Positions 9,788-21,543 of a stretch of DNA of 64,000 nucleotides are shown one piece after another (the stretch's first letter is position 1; each line of letters opens with the position of its first letter). The notes under the pieces were generated by a model that was not told the origin of the DNA, searched no databases, and was given only the letters and a program-made list of their open reading frames with translations. This stretch comes from Calvatia gigantea. Lineage: Eukaryota; Basidiomycota; Agaricomycetes; Agaricales; Lycoperdaceae. The stretch spans positions 2,225,338 to 2,289,337 of the forward strand of contig JACAAK010000011.1 in NCBI GenBank assembly GCA_025093985.1, written 5' to 3'. Made by a program: the position numbers and the translations under genes.

Positions 9788-12700
9788 ATGGCGTCACCTT
9801 CGGGACATAGTACACCACATGTGTCCTCTGCTAGATCTTCCCTCACGTTCAACACACCTGACGAAGCTGCACTTGCACCCCATCCCCACACAGTCGACGG
9901 CCCTTCCCATTTCGTGCCCCAGCACCTCGAACTACCAGGCCCAATACCACGCTCACAAACGGTTCCCACCACCCGCTCAAACCGCAGGTGGTTCTACGGA
10001 CCTGCACGCTGCTCAGGCTTTCCCCTCCCACCGAAAAATAACCTCGAACGTGAGATTTCCCGAGATGAGCAACAATTTCAGATGTATGGTGGTGATGCAG
10101 TCCGCGATCCACCCCTTAAATCCGAGCTGGCTATGACGCCAAAAGCTAGAGCCAAAACCTTCGCAGGGCGGATTCCAAGTCCCGTACCGAGCTCAGTTGG
10201 CAACGAAAGGGACGAACGCGAGGTGGAGGAGATGGTTGCACCAAGTCATTCATTTGCTTCGCCTTCGGCGACCTTGGACGCTAATTTGGTCGGGTGGGAT
10301 GGCCCTGACGATCTCGCAAACCCACAAAATTGGAGTATTAAGTACAAGTGGGTGATAACGATGATGTGTGTTATCATGACTGTGAATGTGTATGTCCATT
10401 ATTTTACTTCAGCATGCTTGATTGGTTAACGATATTATTTCAGCACATTTGCTTCCTCCGCACCATCTTCCGCTTCGGGTGCTATAATGGCACATTTCAA
10501 TATCAGCAGGGAGGTGACTACCCTCGTCACTACAACTTTCCTCCTTGGCTATGTTGTCGGAGTACGTTTCATATCCGCCCTACGCTCACTCCCATACTCA
10601 CCATTAATTCCTTTCTGTGCATACAGCCACTCTTCTGGGGACCGGGCAGCGAACTTATTGGTCGCAGACCAATTTTCCTCGTCACAATGACCCTCTACAC
10701 GCTGTTCCACCTTGGACAGTCCCTCGCTCCCAACATACAGACACTCCTTGTAACGCGGTTTTTATCCGGGTTTTTTGCCGTCGCTCCTTTGACAAACTGT
10801 GGTGGCGTCATTGCGGATATCTGGCCCGCGGTGGGCCGAGGCCCAGCTACAAGTTTATTTACTGCGAGTGTATTCCTTGGGCCGGTGTTAGGCCCTATTG
10901 TCGCTGGATTGTGAGTTCAGCATCCCCCTTTCACTGAGTTTAGATACTCACGCAGCTGCATAGTATTGTTGATAATGGAGTTAGTTGGCGGTGGGTGTTC
11001 TGGGTAATGATGTTCTTCGCCGCAGGGTGTACCCTAATCGCCGTGCCGTTCCTCCCGGAGACATATGCGCCGGTTATATTACTCGAGAAAGTCAATCGGC
11101 TACGCAAAGAGGATCCAGTTGGAAACAAGCATCTCTACGCCGAACATGAAAAACAGGACTGGTCCGTAAGAGGGGTACTCAATCGTACTCTCCTCCGACC
11201 ATTCAAGATGCTAGCCATGGAACCTATCCTCGTCCTTGTCACTATCTACCTATCAATTGTCTACGGCCTTCTCTATGCACGTATGTCCTTCTTGTCGACT
11301 TATGTCACACTCACCGACTAACCTCACCACGCACAGTATTCCAAGCATTCCCGATAATCTTCGTTCAGCGACGCGGCTTCACGATCTCCCAAGACGGCCT
11401 CATATTTATTGGCGTCGGCATCGGAACCACAATTGGCTCTATTATTAACTACCTCACAACACGGCATTACCCAACACTCATAACCAAATGGCGTGGATTC
11501 CCCCCACCAGAGCAAAGACTTATTGGGGCGATGATTGGATCACCAGCTCTCGTTGTAGGCGTTTTCTGGTTGGGGTGGACCGGCGAGTACCAGGGTGTGC
11601 CGTGGTATGTTCCTGCTTTGAGTACGATCGTCATTGGAGCTGCAATTAGTTTGATCTTCATGTCGTTCCTGGTAAGTACAGTAAGGGACAAAACCGTTCC
11701 AATGTTTTGAACTTCTCAGAAGATCAGCTCATATCTCAAGGACTACTGTGGCTGTGCACTTCCTAATTTAATTGTAGATAGTCCAGTATCTTATCTAATC
11801 ATATGCAAAGTATGATTATGTAATCCTTTGTTTTAGGGGAGTTATTAATTAATTAATATTTTAAGTACATTGGAACAGTTTTGTCCCTCTCAAAATTTAT
11901 ATACAAAATGGGTATTCTAGTACCTGGTATAAGCTCCCTTGGCCTGTAAAACTGCCTGGACCCTCCTAGGCATACTCTCTATCAGATTCTGACACACTTC
12001 TGGTTCTATGTCATCCCACTCCTTTTGTATCCTCTCCCATAGGGTATTCATGCTATCAGGAGGAGTATCATACTCTCCCAGCTTATTCTTGAGGTGAGTC
12101 CAGAGATGTTCAATGGGATTAAGGTCTGGAGACTGTGGGGGCCATACCATAACCTCCAATTCAGACTCATCTAGCCAGTTTGTAGCCTTTTTGCTCTTGT
12201 GTTTGGGGTCATTGTCCTGTTGGAAGACCATATCCTCCTCATTCTTCCCATACCACCTGATGCTCCTCTTTAGTTCATCCCCCAAAATTTGAACATAAAG
12301 GTCAGCATCCATCTTCCCTTCAATTTTAGTGGCAAACCCCACTCCATCCCACAGCATACAACCCCAGATCATCACATTTCCTCCACCAAACTTGACTGTT
12401 CCCTCAACCAATCTATCATTCAGCCCCTCTCCTGCCTTTTTCCATACCCAAACCCTTCCATCTGATCCAAACCGATTGATTTTGGACTCATCTGTCCAAA
12501 TAACCCTCTTCCAGTCCTCCAGGGTCCAGTTAACATGTGCTTCTGCCCACTCCAACCTTTTCCTCCTATGGACAGCAGTAAGTTTAGGTCGTTTCCGCTT
12601 GACTACAGCCTTCATTCCAGCTCCTCTGAGTGCCCTGCGCACTGTTTTGGTGGATACAGGCTGGGCAATAACATTTTGAAGTGATTTGGTGACTTGGGAG

Positions 12701-13830
12701 GCATTGTCAGCCTTGCGAGAGGTGATGAGGCGAACAGAATAGTGGATATCAGAGGGAGAAAGTTTAGATGGGCGGCCACCAACAGATTTGGAAAGTGTTG
12801 ATCTATGTTTGGAGCGAATCCTAGAAATAGTACTGACTCCCAGACCAGTAATAGAAGCAATATGATGAGCAGATTTCCCTTGGTCCAGGTAAGAGAGGAC
12901 TCTATTGGTCTGAGTAGAGGAAAGAGAGCGCATATAGTTGTAAAGGTATAGTGGGGGAGTTAATTTGCACCTGAGAATAAGCACATCCATTTATACATCA
13001 CCCTACATGGTCACATGATTTTATTTGTATTTATTTGATTGCAATAAACGAAGTCATGTGCTCAGAATTTGAGAGGGACAAAACTGTTCCAATGTACTTA
13101 AAATATTAATTAATTAATAACTCCCCCAAAACAAAGGATTACATAATCATACTTTGCATATGATTAGATAAGATACTGGACTATCTACAATTAAATTAGG
13201 AAGTGCACAGCCACAGTAGTCCTTGAGATATGAGCTGATCTTCTGAAAAGTTCAAAACATTGGAACGGTTTTGTCCCTTACTGTATTAGATTGTTTTTAG
13301 TCATCACAAAGTTGATCGAGTTTTATATATTCGCAGAGCTATCTGGTGGACACGTATTTGTGAGTGTTTCCTTATTGTTTAAACAATTTAGAGACGAGTA
13401 ACTGAGGGACATTCTGCAGGATGTACAGCGCTTCAGCGTTTTCTGCGAACACTGTCTGTAGATCTGCGGTCGCTGCTGCATTCCCTCTATTTACTGTGCA
13501 AATGTTCAATGGTGTATGTACCTCTCCCTCCCGTCCTTCATTACATTTCACTTAAACAAGTTCCCGCGTGATAGATGGGCGTCAATTGGGCATGCACACT
13601 CATTGGTCTTGTTGGGTTACTCTTCTTGCCCAGTCCATTTCTTTTTTACAAATACGGCCCGAAGATTCGAGAAAAGAGTCAATTCGCTCCTTGTATCGTA
13701 CGTTCACATCAACCTTCACCTGCTAATGGGCGGAATGTTAATGTCATAACAGGATTTGAAGATCAAGAAAGAGATCGAGGAAGAGGAGATGAATAAGCAA
13801 AAGGAAAAGTCATCAGATAGTTCCGTATAA
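9788..13830 (+). CDS. MFS multidrug transporter, DHA1 family
   Basis: A 12-TM proton antiporter of the fungal Flr1/caf5-like DHA1 group, expected in the plasma membrane and exporting drugs or small metabolites. Nine exons join in frame: 9788-10389, 10444-10561, 10627-10910, 10964-11280, 11337-11671, 13337-13359, 13420-13513, 13575-13697 and 13753-13830. They total 1974 bp, 657 aa. Family signs are DDLANPQNWS before TM1, motif A as WGPGSELIGRRP, the GVSWRWVFW block after TM5, the large central loop after LPETYAPVIL, and the LFYKYGPKIREKS end. ATG at 9788 is the first in the exon frame. The N-terminal tail of about 190 residues is long and Ser/Pro-rich. Intron 5 carries a 1605-bp Tc1 element; donor GTAAGT and acceptor TTCGCAG remain intact, so splicing may still work. 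Confidence 0.9.
11679..11894 (+). repeat. Left 216-bp terminal inverted repeat of Tc1 element
   Basis: The outer end reads CAGTAAGGGACAAAACCG. The inner end carries an inverted, slightly diverged copy of the same motif (ACATTGGAACAGTTTTGTCC, about 11867-11886). The arm is thus itself bounded by inverted repeats. Confidence 0.9.
11917..12990 (-). CDS. Tc1/mariner DD34E transposase
   Basis: An intact 357-residue transposase, the usual size for Tc1-like enzymes. The N-terminal paired-like DNA-binding part has two helix-turn-helix segments (SAHHIASITGLGVSTISRIR at about residues 40-60, then a VSTKTVRRALRGAGMK segment) with a GRPSKL linker between them. The catalytic core has WTDESK (first Asp), QQDNDPKH (second Asp) and SPDLNPIEHLW (Glu). 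Exactly 34 residues separate the second Asp and the Glu, so it is DD34E. No stop or frameshift is present. The gene lies inside and antisense to the MFS transporter. A shorter start at the next Met, about 19 codons in, is possible. Confidence 0.95.
   Translation of the reverse strand: MDVLILRCKLTPPLYLYNYMRSLSSTQTNRVLSYLDQGKSAHHIASITGLGVSTISRIRSKHRSTLSKSVGGRPSKLSPSDIHYSVRLITSRKADNASQVTKSLQNVIAQPVSTKTVRRALRGAGMKAVVKRKRPKLTAVHRRKRLEWAEAHVNWTLEDWKRVIWTDESKINRFGSDGRVWVWKKAGEGLNDRLVEGTVKFGGGNVMIWGCMLWDGVGFATKIEGKMDADLYVQILGDELKRSIRWYGKNEEDMVFQQDNDPKHKSKKATNWLDESELEVMVWPPQSPDLNPIEHLWTHLKNKLGEYDTPPDSMNTLWERIQKEWDDIEPEVCQNLIESMPRRVQAVLQAKGAYTRY
13068..13283 (-). repeat. Right 216-bp terminal inverted repeat of Tc1 element
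   Basis: This is the reverse complement of the left arm with about two mismatches. It has the same inner inverted motif at about 13073-13096. Confidence 0.9.
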
Positions 13831-14173
13831 TTTTTTTTTGGATGCCGGCATTGCACTTTAATTCCACGTTTGAACTTTGAACATTTGCACATATACACTC
13901 ATCGATGTAGCATAGTCGCAGCCGTCTATTCCCTGGGTATATCTAGATTTAGATGAGCCACGTTCCCCTAGCGATGATACGATTAGGTTTATTAATTGTT
14001 GAAACGATTGCTTGAAGGTCTATTATTATGTCACTTGCATTCACACTTTTATGATTTGTCACTAAACCGAGTTCTGATTGATAGAATGGGATATTTCACT
14101 TATGCGTAGCTCTGGCTACGTTCCGTGTCTTGTTCTGTACCTAGCACCTCCATTCCCTATCCTCACGACTTCC

Positions 14174-15497
14174 TTAACGTTGACGGGGGCCATCCTTATC
14201 AACGCCTTGTGAATCGCTTTTGACGGGAGCCGTACACTGTTTTTTACAGAATCCACTCTCAGCTGTTCCAGCGAAATCTGGTAGTTGTGGTTGTGGATTT
14301 CATGAAAAGCATAAGTTATGAGGGGACATACCCAACTGCACTTTAGCTTTTGTGCCATCGGGGAGGCAAGCATTTTTCTTGTCTATTAATATCATTCATG
14401 ACCGTCAGTTCAACAGCAGGTATGATAGATCGAGAAAATCTGACTGACTGATAAATCCAGCCCATTTGCCTCCCTCTCCTGTATGATTTCCCAGATCACA
14501 GTCATTCACACAAACATACTAGAATTATGCTTACCGGAGTTCTCCCCTTTAGGCATACACCTTGTAGCTGCACCGGCGCCGCCTTCGCTATTCGTGTTCT
14601 TCGGTTGTTCGTCACAACTCCAGTCTTTGAAACACATGATAATTAGCACTGTAGCTGACGCGAAACATGTTATCGTACTCACTACTATTTGGATTTTTTG
14701 GCCAGCCTGCGCCGGCATCCGCCGTACTACATCTGTTTGGTGTTTTACAATCAGATTGCGAGCGAAGGTCCGCATCTCGATCGACCGTGACCGTCCATGG
14801 ATCGCCTGAAGCCGTCTTCTTGCCTGTTTATTCACTATGTCGAAACCGTCACGTCTGACTATTGGTATGACGACATACAGTAGGCATAGAAGCACCAGTT
14901 CTGGCATACATTGGGATATCTGTTGGATCAAAGCCATTAGCCAGCTTTAGTGATTTTCATACGAGGAATTCATACTTGGAGCAGCTGATGGTGTACACAG
15001 GGGTTTGTGCCGGAGGCTTGGATGTGCACTTGGGCTTGGACTTAGGTTTTGGTTTGGGTTTTGACTTGAACGTTGGCTTAGACTGGGGCCCAAGTACTGC
15101 AGGTCTAGTCGTTTTTGTTGGAGGCTAGGTGATAGAGCTGTCAGCAATTGATCCTGGACGAGATTCACCAGATTCACATTGGGGCGGATCTTCGCGCGAG
15201 ACTCCAAATCATATGTGTCGGTGTCACGAGAGGTTGCGTTGCATTCAAATAACTCGCTGTCATCAGATGACCTCCCTTCGTAGATGTTATTTTCGTGCCT
15301 ACGAATCTCTAGGCCACTGATATTGGGAAAGTAGTGTTCAGTATGATTGGTAAGAGTGCCTGTGCCCTTTATAGTGGGTATGATTGCTGTGAGTGGATTC
15401 AGGGGTGCGATGGGTGTATGTTACATACGGCAGGTAAAGCGAAAGTCATCCGAGAGAAGAGGGGGAAGAGAAGGACGAAGTGGATAGAGAATTTCAT
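14174..15497 (-). CDS. Secreted NucA/NucB-like protein, paralog 1
   Basis: Exon 1 (15497-15429) encodes a signal peptide of about 21 residues ending FALPA. Further exons fit 15366-15178, 15124-14963, 14900-14879, 14823-14683, 14624-14535, 14382-14332 and 14277-14174: 828 bp, 275 aa, all in frame. A low-complexity Lys/Pro/Ser linker (KPKPKPKSKPK) precedes a Cys-rich domain. That domain has WSCDEQPK, GGAGAATRC and PKGEN, the CDEyP...GG...eN pattern of NucA/NucB-type secreted DNases (PF14040). The fourth exon needs an acceptor 19 bp inside the one its paralog uses, because a 2-bp loss before the donor changes the phase. Nuclease activity is inferred from the motif only. The gene is convergent with MFS. 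Confidence 0.7.
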
Positions 15498-15526
15498 GGT
15501 GGCGATTGTAAGATTGTGGGTAATCG

Positions 15527-15550
15527 GTTACAAGGACCAGCCAATGTAAC
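15527..15550 (-). promoter_or_regulatory. Conserved palindromic 5' element of NucA/NucB-like gene 1
   Basis: GTTACA and TGTAAC arms enclose a 12-bp centre that includes CCAAT. The 24 bp are identical to 27567-27590 upstream of the paralog, although the flanks differ. The element lies between TATA and ATG, so it would be in the 5' UTR. Confidence 0.5.
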
Positions 15551-15605
15551 TCTGGAACAAATTGGATGCACCGGGCACTGAAGGAGAAGGGGTACAGTCA
15601 AGTTC

Positions 15606-15612
15606 TTTTATA
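15606..15612 (-). promoter_or_regulatory. TATA box of NucA/NucB-like gene 1
   Basis: TATAAAA reads on the minus strand 109 bp upstream of the ATG. It occupies the same place as TATAAAA at 27646-27652 in the paralog. Confidence 0.6.
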
Positions 15613-17237
15613 CCTATGCCCCCCCCTTCGGGTTGCAATGATGGTTGAGGCAGCGGCTTGATTTTGACTACTCGTCACTGTTCAAGAGCACTGGGTACTG
15701 CGAGTACATTAATAGTCACCCCCTTCAGGCGAAGTGTTAGATACGGTGAGAGGCAATGGAGCGCAGTGCACTCCTGTGCACCCGGGCTGGCAACGTTAAG
15801 ATAAATACTGGCCGTTGCGTCTTTCACTGCCGGTGCACCCATTTGATGTCGTTTAGAGGATCCGCATCGATGGGGATCCGAAAGCATAAGAGTGGGATTT
15901 ATGACACCGTCAGGTCAGCAAGAAAACCAAGTAAAAAGGGGGGTAGTATAGCAACCAGGGTGCTGGGGTTTGTGTAGGGAAGAAGGTCCACACACCAGCC
16001 GCCTGGTTGATACTGTGGATAGGTCTTGCACTTTGGTGCTGATGGAGCCGAGTTGACCGGCAATTGGTGCGGTGTTGGTTATTTACACCCAAACAATCCG
16101 ACGGGGCTCCATACAGACTCGGGGCAGGATAATGTTGGTGTCGTGTGTCATTATAAGCTTTCTTGTTTGAATGATGCAGTTGTTGTCTCTGCGATGCGAC
16201 AAGTATCGAGTACCATAATTGGACGGGTGCGACTGCGGTTCCAGTCGGATCAGAGAATCATAGATGCCGCGGGTCACCGGAGTGACCTTCTCCACAAGAT
16301 ACTGCAACAAAGTGTGAGTAGCCCTCCAGATCGTCTTTTTCGGATGCGGGCTCCCAGGGTTATATATTCATATCCAATCGGTTGTGAACCCATTAGGTCT
16401 CTTTACACGTATTCTCGAATCAACGATATTTCGCAGCCGGTGGCGGGTCCTGAGCGCGCTCTCATGACCACGTTGTGCATCATTTAGCCTCCGTGAACTC
16501 CGATTGATGTGAGCTAGCCTGGTGCTTAAGGAGCTGAGGTTGTGCCTCGCTTAATTACGAATCATATATGTTCTTTCCTGTCTTTTATCAAAGTATTTGC
16601 AGCTGAAGACGTGAGTGATGTACGGGTCAGTGTGTGCGAGACACCTTCGCAAGATGTCTTTGTTAAGTCTGCGACAAGTTTCTTCGAGTTAGTGGGCGCA
16701 GACTACCACCCTGGCACGCCCCATACCATACTCCACGCCTGTCTGTACCCTGGCTAGTTCGCAAGTCCCGCTTGGCCAGTAGCGCACTTTCTTCAGCCGT
16801 CCACGCACCATCCGGCTCCCCTATCGATCCTCAATCCGCCACAAAGGGAATGTCGGGGCCTTCAATGAGGTCAAAATACTTTTTCGGATAGCTCACATAT
16901 ATTACCGTCAGGATTTCCCTAAATCGTTGTTGATTATCACATTAGATGTGGGGGGCGTGGCGGTATGAAGTTGCTTGTATGTTGACAACGTGATTATACC
17001 TCACAAGAGTCCCTTTCAATTCTAACATGATACGCTTTCTCGTGGAAAATAACTTTCTCGGAGGTGGTCTCCTGAGATATGGGATTGATTCCGGGAGATA
17101 CTTATTATGTACATAATTTATATGGATGCTGGAAAATTAAATTTTGGTATTAGTATACAGAGAGAAGGATATTACACCTGCAAACAAGGACTACAAAGCC
17201 AAGACGGTTGTACCAAAAGCAGAACGAAGTTACTTGT
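15613..17237. other. Intergenic region, partly duplicated at 27.7-28.3 kb
   Basis: Up to about 16280 the sequence is alignable in patches with 27660-28300, for example a GTTAGATACnGTGA block and a GAGCCGAGTTGA block near 16050 and 28080. No gene is seen. From 16280 to 17237 I see no supported feature. Confidence 0.45.
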
Positions 17238-20052
17238 TCAATCAGCGCCAGTCTCTGACCCAGACCCTTTATAATCTGAACCGTCATCTTCGACTTGATC
17301 TGCAGTCACGTTGAGGTCGGTAAGCTTCGCGCGACCATGGGGACGTCTCCTATTCCCGGTCACCTTTGCATTTTTTCCGTGATTTGCTTTCAGCGTTGGC
17401 GGTTTGGGTTGGTAGAAGGATAGAGAGAGGACTTGTGGATCGGGTTCGAGTTGGGCGTCGGATTGGGACTGGAGGTGGGAATGGAAGAATTCTGAGCCGT
17501 AATCGAGAAAAAGCTCAGTTCCGGGTTCGATGTCCTTTGCTGAGGGTACTTCAGCCAATTTGCACCAAATTTGACAATGCCAGAGAGACAAACCTGCGAA
17601 TATACCAATTCGGTGCTCGCCGTTCACAAGTCGTACTGTTCAGATTGACATTATTACGTTTGTTTGATATGGGATGGGATGGGACGGAGAGTAAGACTAA
17701 CCATACGCCCGTACGTTTGCTCGGTCGGCGGAAGCATGGTTGATGTAACGTGATTCGTTGCCGGCGATAGTCCCGTCAACGGAGAGAGTAGAATTGAGTT
17801 TGAACAAGTACTGCCGATTTAGGTGAGCTGCCACAGGACTGAAGACAAGGCACATCAGTCGACAGCTTGGTGATTTCGAAGGTGGGTAATGAAGGCGTAC
17901 TCGCGTGATTTGGTGGTGGCTTCGTATATCAGATCACCGACGTATTCTATTACAAGGTGTTGGGGGAATCGTGGAACGAGCGAGGTAAGAGAATACCTGT
18001 GATGAGGTCGCCTTCCAGTGCAGGTTCTACAAGGTAGTAGCCCAACCCCCATTGGCTCCTGTAAACTACACCACACTACATATATTGTGAACTAGAGCAA
18101 AAACACACATGGAAATTGGTAGATACCTTGTGTTTTAAATGTTGGATTGCCGAATTCTTGCACACGTCCATCACGGAATCTAGAAAGTCTGTGTTAATAA
18201 TGATAACCTAGCACTAAACGAAGTCGGCACATATCACCTCTAGAATAGCACTTCAAACACAAATCGGGATCACATTCTCGGTGTGCACGAAAACAGGGAC
18301 ACCTGTCCGTCCCACATGTCTTATTCGACCGGGACTTTACGCAAGTACACCCTCGCCATTTGAGGGCACACGTTTTGGGCGGGCATTTGCACGCACCAAT
18401 GCAATGGGATTTTATGCGAGCGCAAGGGCAACGCGATTCGGGAGTGCAGGGTCCAGGGTGGTTGCATGGATAGGTGCTAAAAGGGAATGTATGGCGGAGA
18501 GGGAGGTGAGAATTAGGAGCAGAGATGGCCATAGGAGCAACCTACGGAGTGAAAACTTCAGAGTCAAAGTCTGGTTTATGGGGTAAACGATGGTGAATAT
18601 ATGGAACTGGACGGAACAACCTACGAACCTTTAAATTCTGGTTTATTTGTGCTGGTTACTTTGCGAGTGGTGGGTTTAGGTGGGATAGAAGGGATTGGGG
18701 ATTGGCTATCCAACCACCGTCGGCGACGAGTAGCAGCCTGGGCAAGGTGAACGACAACGAGAACTTTTTGACAGGACCTACCTCGTAACACGGTTTGTGG
18801 AGAATGATAGCCAAGTCACAGGGCAACGTGTCTGGCGCGTATTTGAGAGTGGTATGCAGTGTATCTAAGTCTTCCTCTGACCAATGCGAGAACTAGAATC
18901 CCATTAAGCATGTCAGAGTGAAGATCAGTTGTCGCTACGCACAGAGTTGGAGTGGTGCCCAAGTATGAAGCAATCCTTGTTGCATGCTTCCTCGACCGAT
19001 GCGTACAAGACTTCGTTGGATAACGTCGGTTGCACTGGCGGGGGCAGTGGTAATTCTCCAGCTTATACTAATAGTTGAGATACACTTGTAACAAAGGGAG
19101 ATGAATACCAACTGTGAACGCCACAATAGCCATGCAGGCAATTACGGTTGGCGCAGAAGTATCGGAGGAGGTCGTCGAGGACTTGGGATGGACGAGCATT
19201 CGTGTAGTGAGGTTCATAAGGAACGTTCGAAGAGTGAAGAGGATCTTCGGGCGGCCATTCGGGATACTCTCTAATATAAGCATGTTAGAATTGGTATGAA
19301 TGGAGGAATCTAGGCGTTGCCTTCTGCGACCGCCGAGGTAAGATGAGACGTTGCGAGTTATATGCGAGGGCATGACGTTTGAGTCGACGATTTGCCGAAC
19401 TGTTAGCCCATACTCATTCGTGAGCTTCTTGAATGCTTGGATACATATGGCTTCTACTGGACGCAGATTAGTGGTGAATGCAAGTTTTGCGTGGCAGCTT
19501 ACAGTCTGGATCGCCAGGATCTTGCCATGCAAGGTGGTTGTAGTGTAGTGTCTGGAGCTCATGACTAAACGAAGCATCATCAGAGTAGGGAATGAATGGC
19601 ATGTGGTCGGAGTCGTCGCCAGCCATGATGTTTCGGGTCGTGGGCATACACTCGGTGTATTCCGGGTGCGGTTTTGTCGGTTCCACATTAAAAACTTCAG
19701 CAATAAAGGTGTATGTTTCGAAAGGATCTGAGTTCGGATCGTATTCGGTGACGGTAAATGTTGGTCCGGTACGCTCAGACGTGTCAACCCGTTCGACCCC
19801 ATCAATCGACGGCGAAATATCCCTTTGCACAGAGTGTCGCAAGAGGGACGACATAGCCTCAGCGTCGTGCACCTGTTTCCATTGGTAAAAGCTATCCCAA
19901 CAGGAACGGAATACCTGGAGGACGAGGGAAGTGGTGTCCATGATGAATGTGTGAACAACGTTGAACGTTTGAACGTAAACCACGCGACAGGGGCCGCTGA
20001 ACCGGCCATCACCCGATGAGGGCAATTCAGGTAATAGATTCCGACGTCCCAA
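17238..20052 (-). CDS. EZH2-like Polycomb H3K27 methyltransferase (CXC-SET)
   Basis: A multi-exon gene; the stop is TGA at 17240-17238. In order it has an N-terminal region with MPFIPYSDD (about 19580), and a zinc-binding FCANRNCLHGYCGVH block (19120). A SANT-like WSEEDLDTLHTTLKYAP segment lies at 18850. The CXC domain (18190-18540) has CPCARIKSHC, CKCPPKTC, GCTC and HRECDPDLCLKC. The SET domain runs over exons: EYVGDLIYE (17940), YLFKLNSTLSVDGTIAGN and RYINHA (17770), VNGEHRIGIFA (17590), then ELFLDYG (17490). The acidic tail is about 70 residues. It should place repressive methyl marks on histone H3 as the catalytic subunit of PRC2. The usual NHS is NHA here. The true start is unresolved: a first exon above 20052 (to about 20120) is likely. 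Confidence 0.85.
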
Positions 20053-20412
20053 TCACAATGACTACAACGCCGCAAAATCTCTAGATCTGCGGAATGGGAA
20101 TACGAAGTCCATCTGGCGCCCATCGTTTTATGTCGACTTTGAAATTCATGATCACCTGATGGTGAGGAACATAATTTGGAATTTTTTGGTTGGGGCTACC
20201 TATTGGGGTGCCAGCGTCTGTCTGGCATCCAGAGGTTCGTCAAAGTCCAATCCCCATAACAGGCGTCCATGGTATTCTCTCAACGGCCCCCTGTGCATCA
20301 GAAAGCACGACATTATGGTACAATTATAACTCTCGTATATTAACACGCTAATCTGTTGGATTACCCGTAATATTTACACTAATACACAACTTGCCACAGC
20401 TGCCAGTGGGCG

Positions 20413-21543
20413 CTAGGTATGGAGGGATTTAGCACCATCAACTCCGCTAAATGCGAACTCAAGCTGAGAAAGCTGCCCGGAAACTGCATTTCCAGAATGT
20501 GTGTCAACTGATAGTGCAGTACCTCGAGCGACCCTCTGGATGATCATAAGGGGAGGGATAAGCTGACGCAATAATTAGAGCTTCAGGCGAAATTGTATGA
20601 CGTCCATGTCATACGCACCTGAACCGTGGTCCCAATCTGCCTCCCTATAGTTGCTAGCGGGTGCCCAATAACGGCGGAGATGAGGAAGAATAAATCATAT
20701 GCGACGATTATCGATGCCGATTCCACAAGAATCGAAATGATACCGATATATTCAGTCCCATGCCCTGCACCGAGAGCCTGTCTGAGAAAACGACGGTATT
20801 GAAGGATCTTCGCAACGATAGCTCCAGTGATTCCGATGTTCAGCGACATGGTATAAAACCCATACGTGAGAACGACTGCCACTGCATTGGCAGGGGAACC
20901 CAGTGACTTCGGGGAGCTTACACATACCACGAAAACGCAGCTAAGGCCTAATCGACGAGGGATACACATAATCAATATACGCTCGGAGACCATAAAGTAC
21001 GTCAACTTGCCAATGTCACACATGATAATGAGGACCAAAATAGCTTTTATCCACCTCGTGCGTGAGGGGGATACAGGGAAGAACGCAAAGCATCGCCAGA
21101 TCTATTTCGACAAGTTAGTTGTGCCGGGAATCAAAGCAATGCGAATACGGGGTTCGTACCAATAGCCCATCCACCGCCCATTGTAGAAGCACGAAGCAAA
21201 CAGCACCACCAGCAATAAAAACAGATGTGTCTTGAAGTACGAACAATGCAGGACCACCAGGATAATCGAGATGGTGAACATACGCCAATTCAACTTCTTT
21301 CGACGAAAGTCCCATGGCAACAGTGGCGAGGATGAACAGAAATACGACATATATCATAAGTCTGTATTTCTGCTTGCGACATATTCTAGGGGATTCCGAC
21401 GGTCTTGACAGGAGTTGGATACAAGACAAAGATAGTGCAACGACGATGCCGTAACACACGCCTGTAAGTATCATTCCATGGAGCCACAGTTTGCCTAGAA
21501 GCAGCTCGTCCGACTTAAACCGCTTGTTGGCAGTAACGGGCAT
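20413..21543 (-). CDS. Multi-pass (seven-helix type) membrane protein
   Basis: A hydrophobic protein with the layout of a large agaricomycete family of unknown function. Exon 1 (21543-21160) has three to four membrane segments, including LHGMILTGVCYGIVVALSLS and LMIYVVFLFILATVAMGL. It ends in DGLL, which splices to IWRCF (exon 2 from 21101), recreating the family's D-G-x-L-[IV]-W-R-C signature. Further helices follow (AVAVVLTYGFYTMSLNIGIT, IGIISILVESASIIVAYDLFFLI). The last exon, from about 20527, starts LIPPLMIIQRVARG and ends at TAG 20413-20415. One or two more short introns may lie inside 20583-21038. Function and ligand are unknown. Confidence 0.65.

Larger units (their letters stand above)
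11679..13283 (-). mobile_element. Tc1/mariner transposon in MFS intron 5
   Basis: A 1605-bp element starts CAGTAAGGGACAAAACC and ends with the reverse complement, flanked by TA on both sides (11677-11678 and 13284-13285). The inverted repeats are about 216 bp long and differ at only about two positions. The transposase frame is intact and reads opposite to the host gene. The near-identical arms and open frame suggest recent arrival and possible activity. Confidence 0.95.

Noticed and set aside
19068..20123. Long minus-strand frame of 351 codons as a separate gene
   Set aside because: It is a shadow that crosses introns of the EZH2-like gene. The conserved residues lie in the neighbouring frames.
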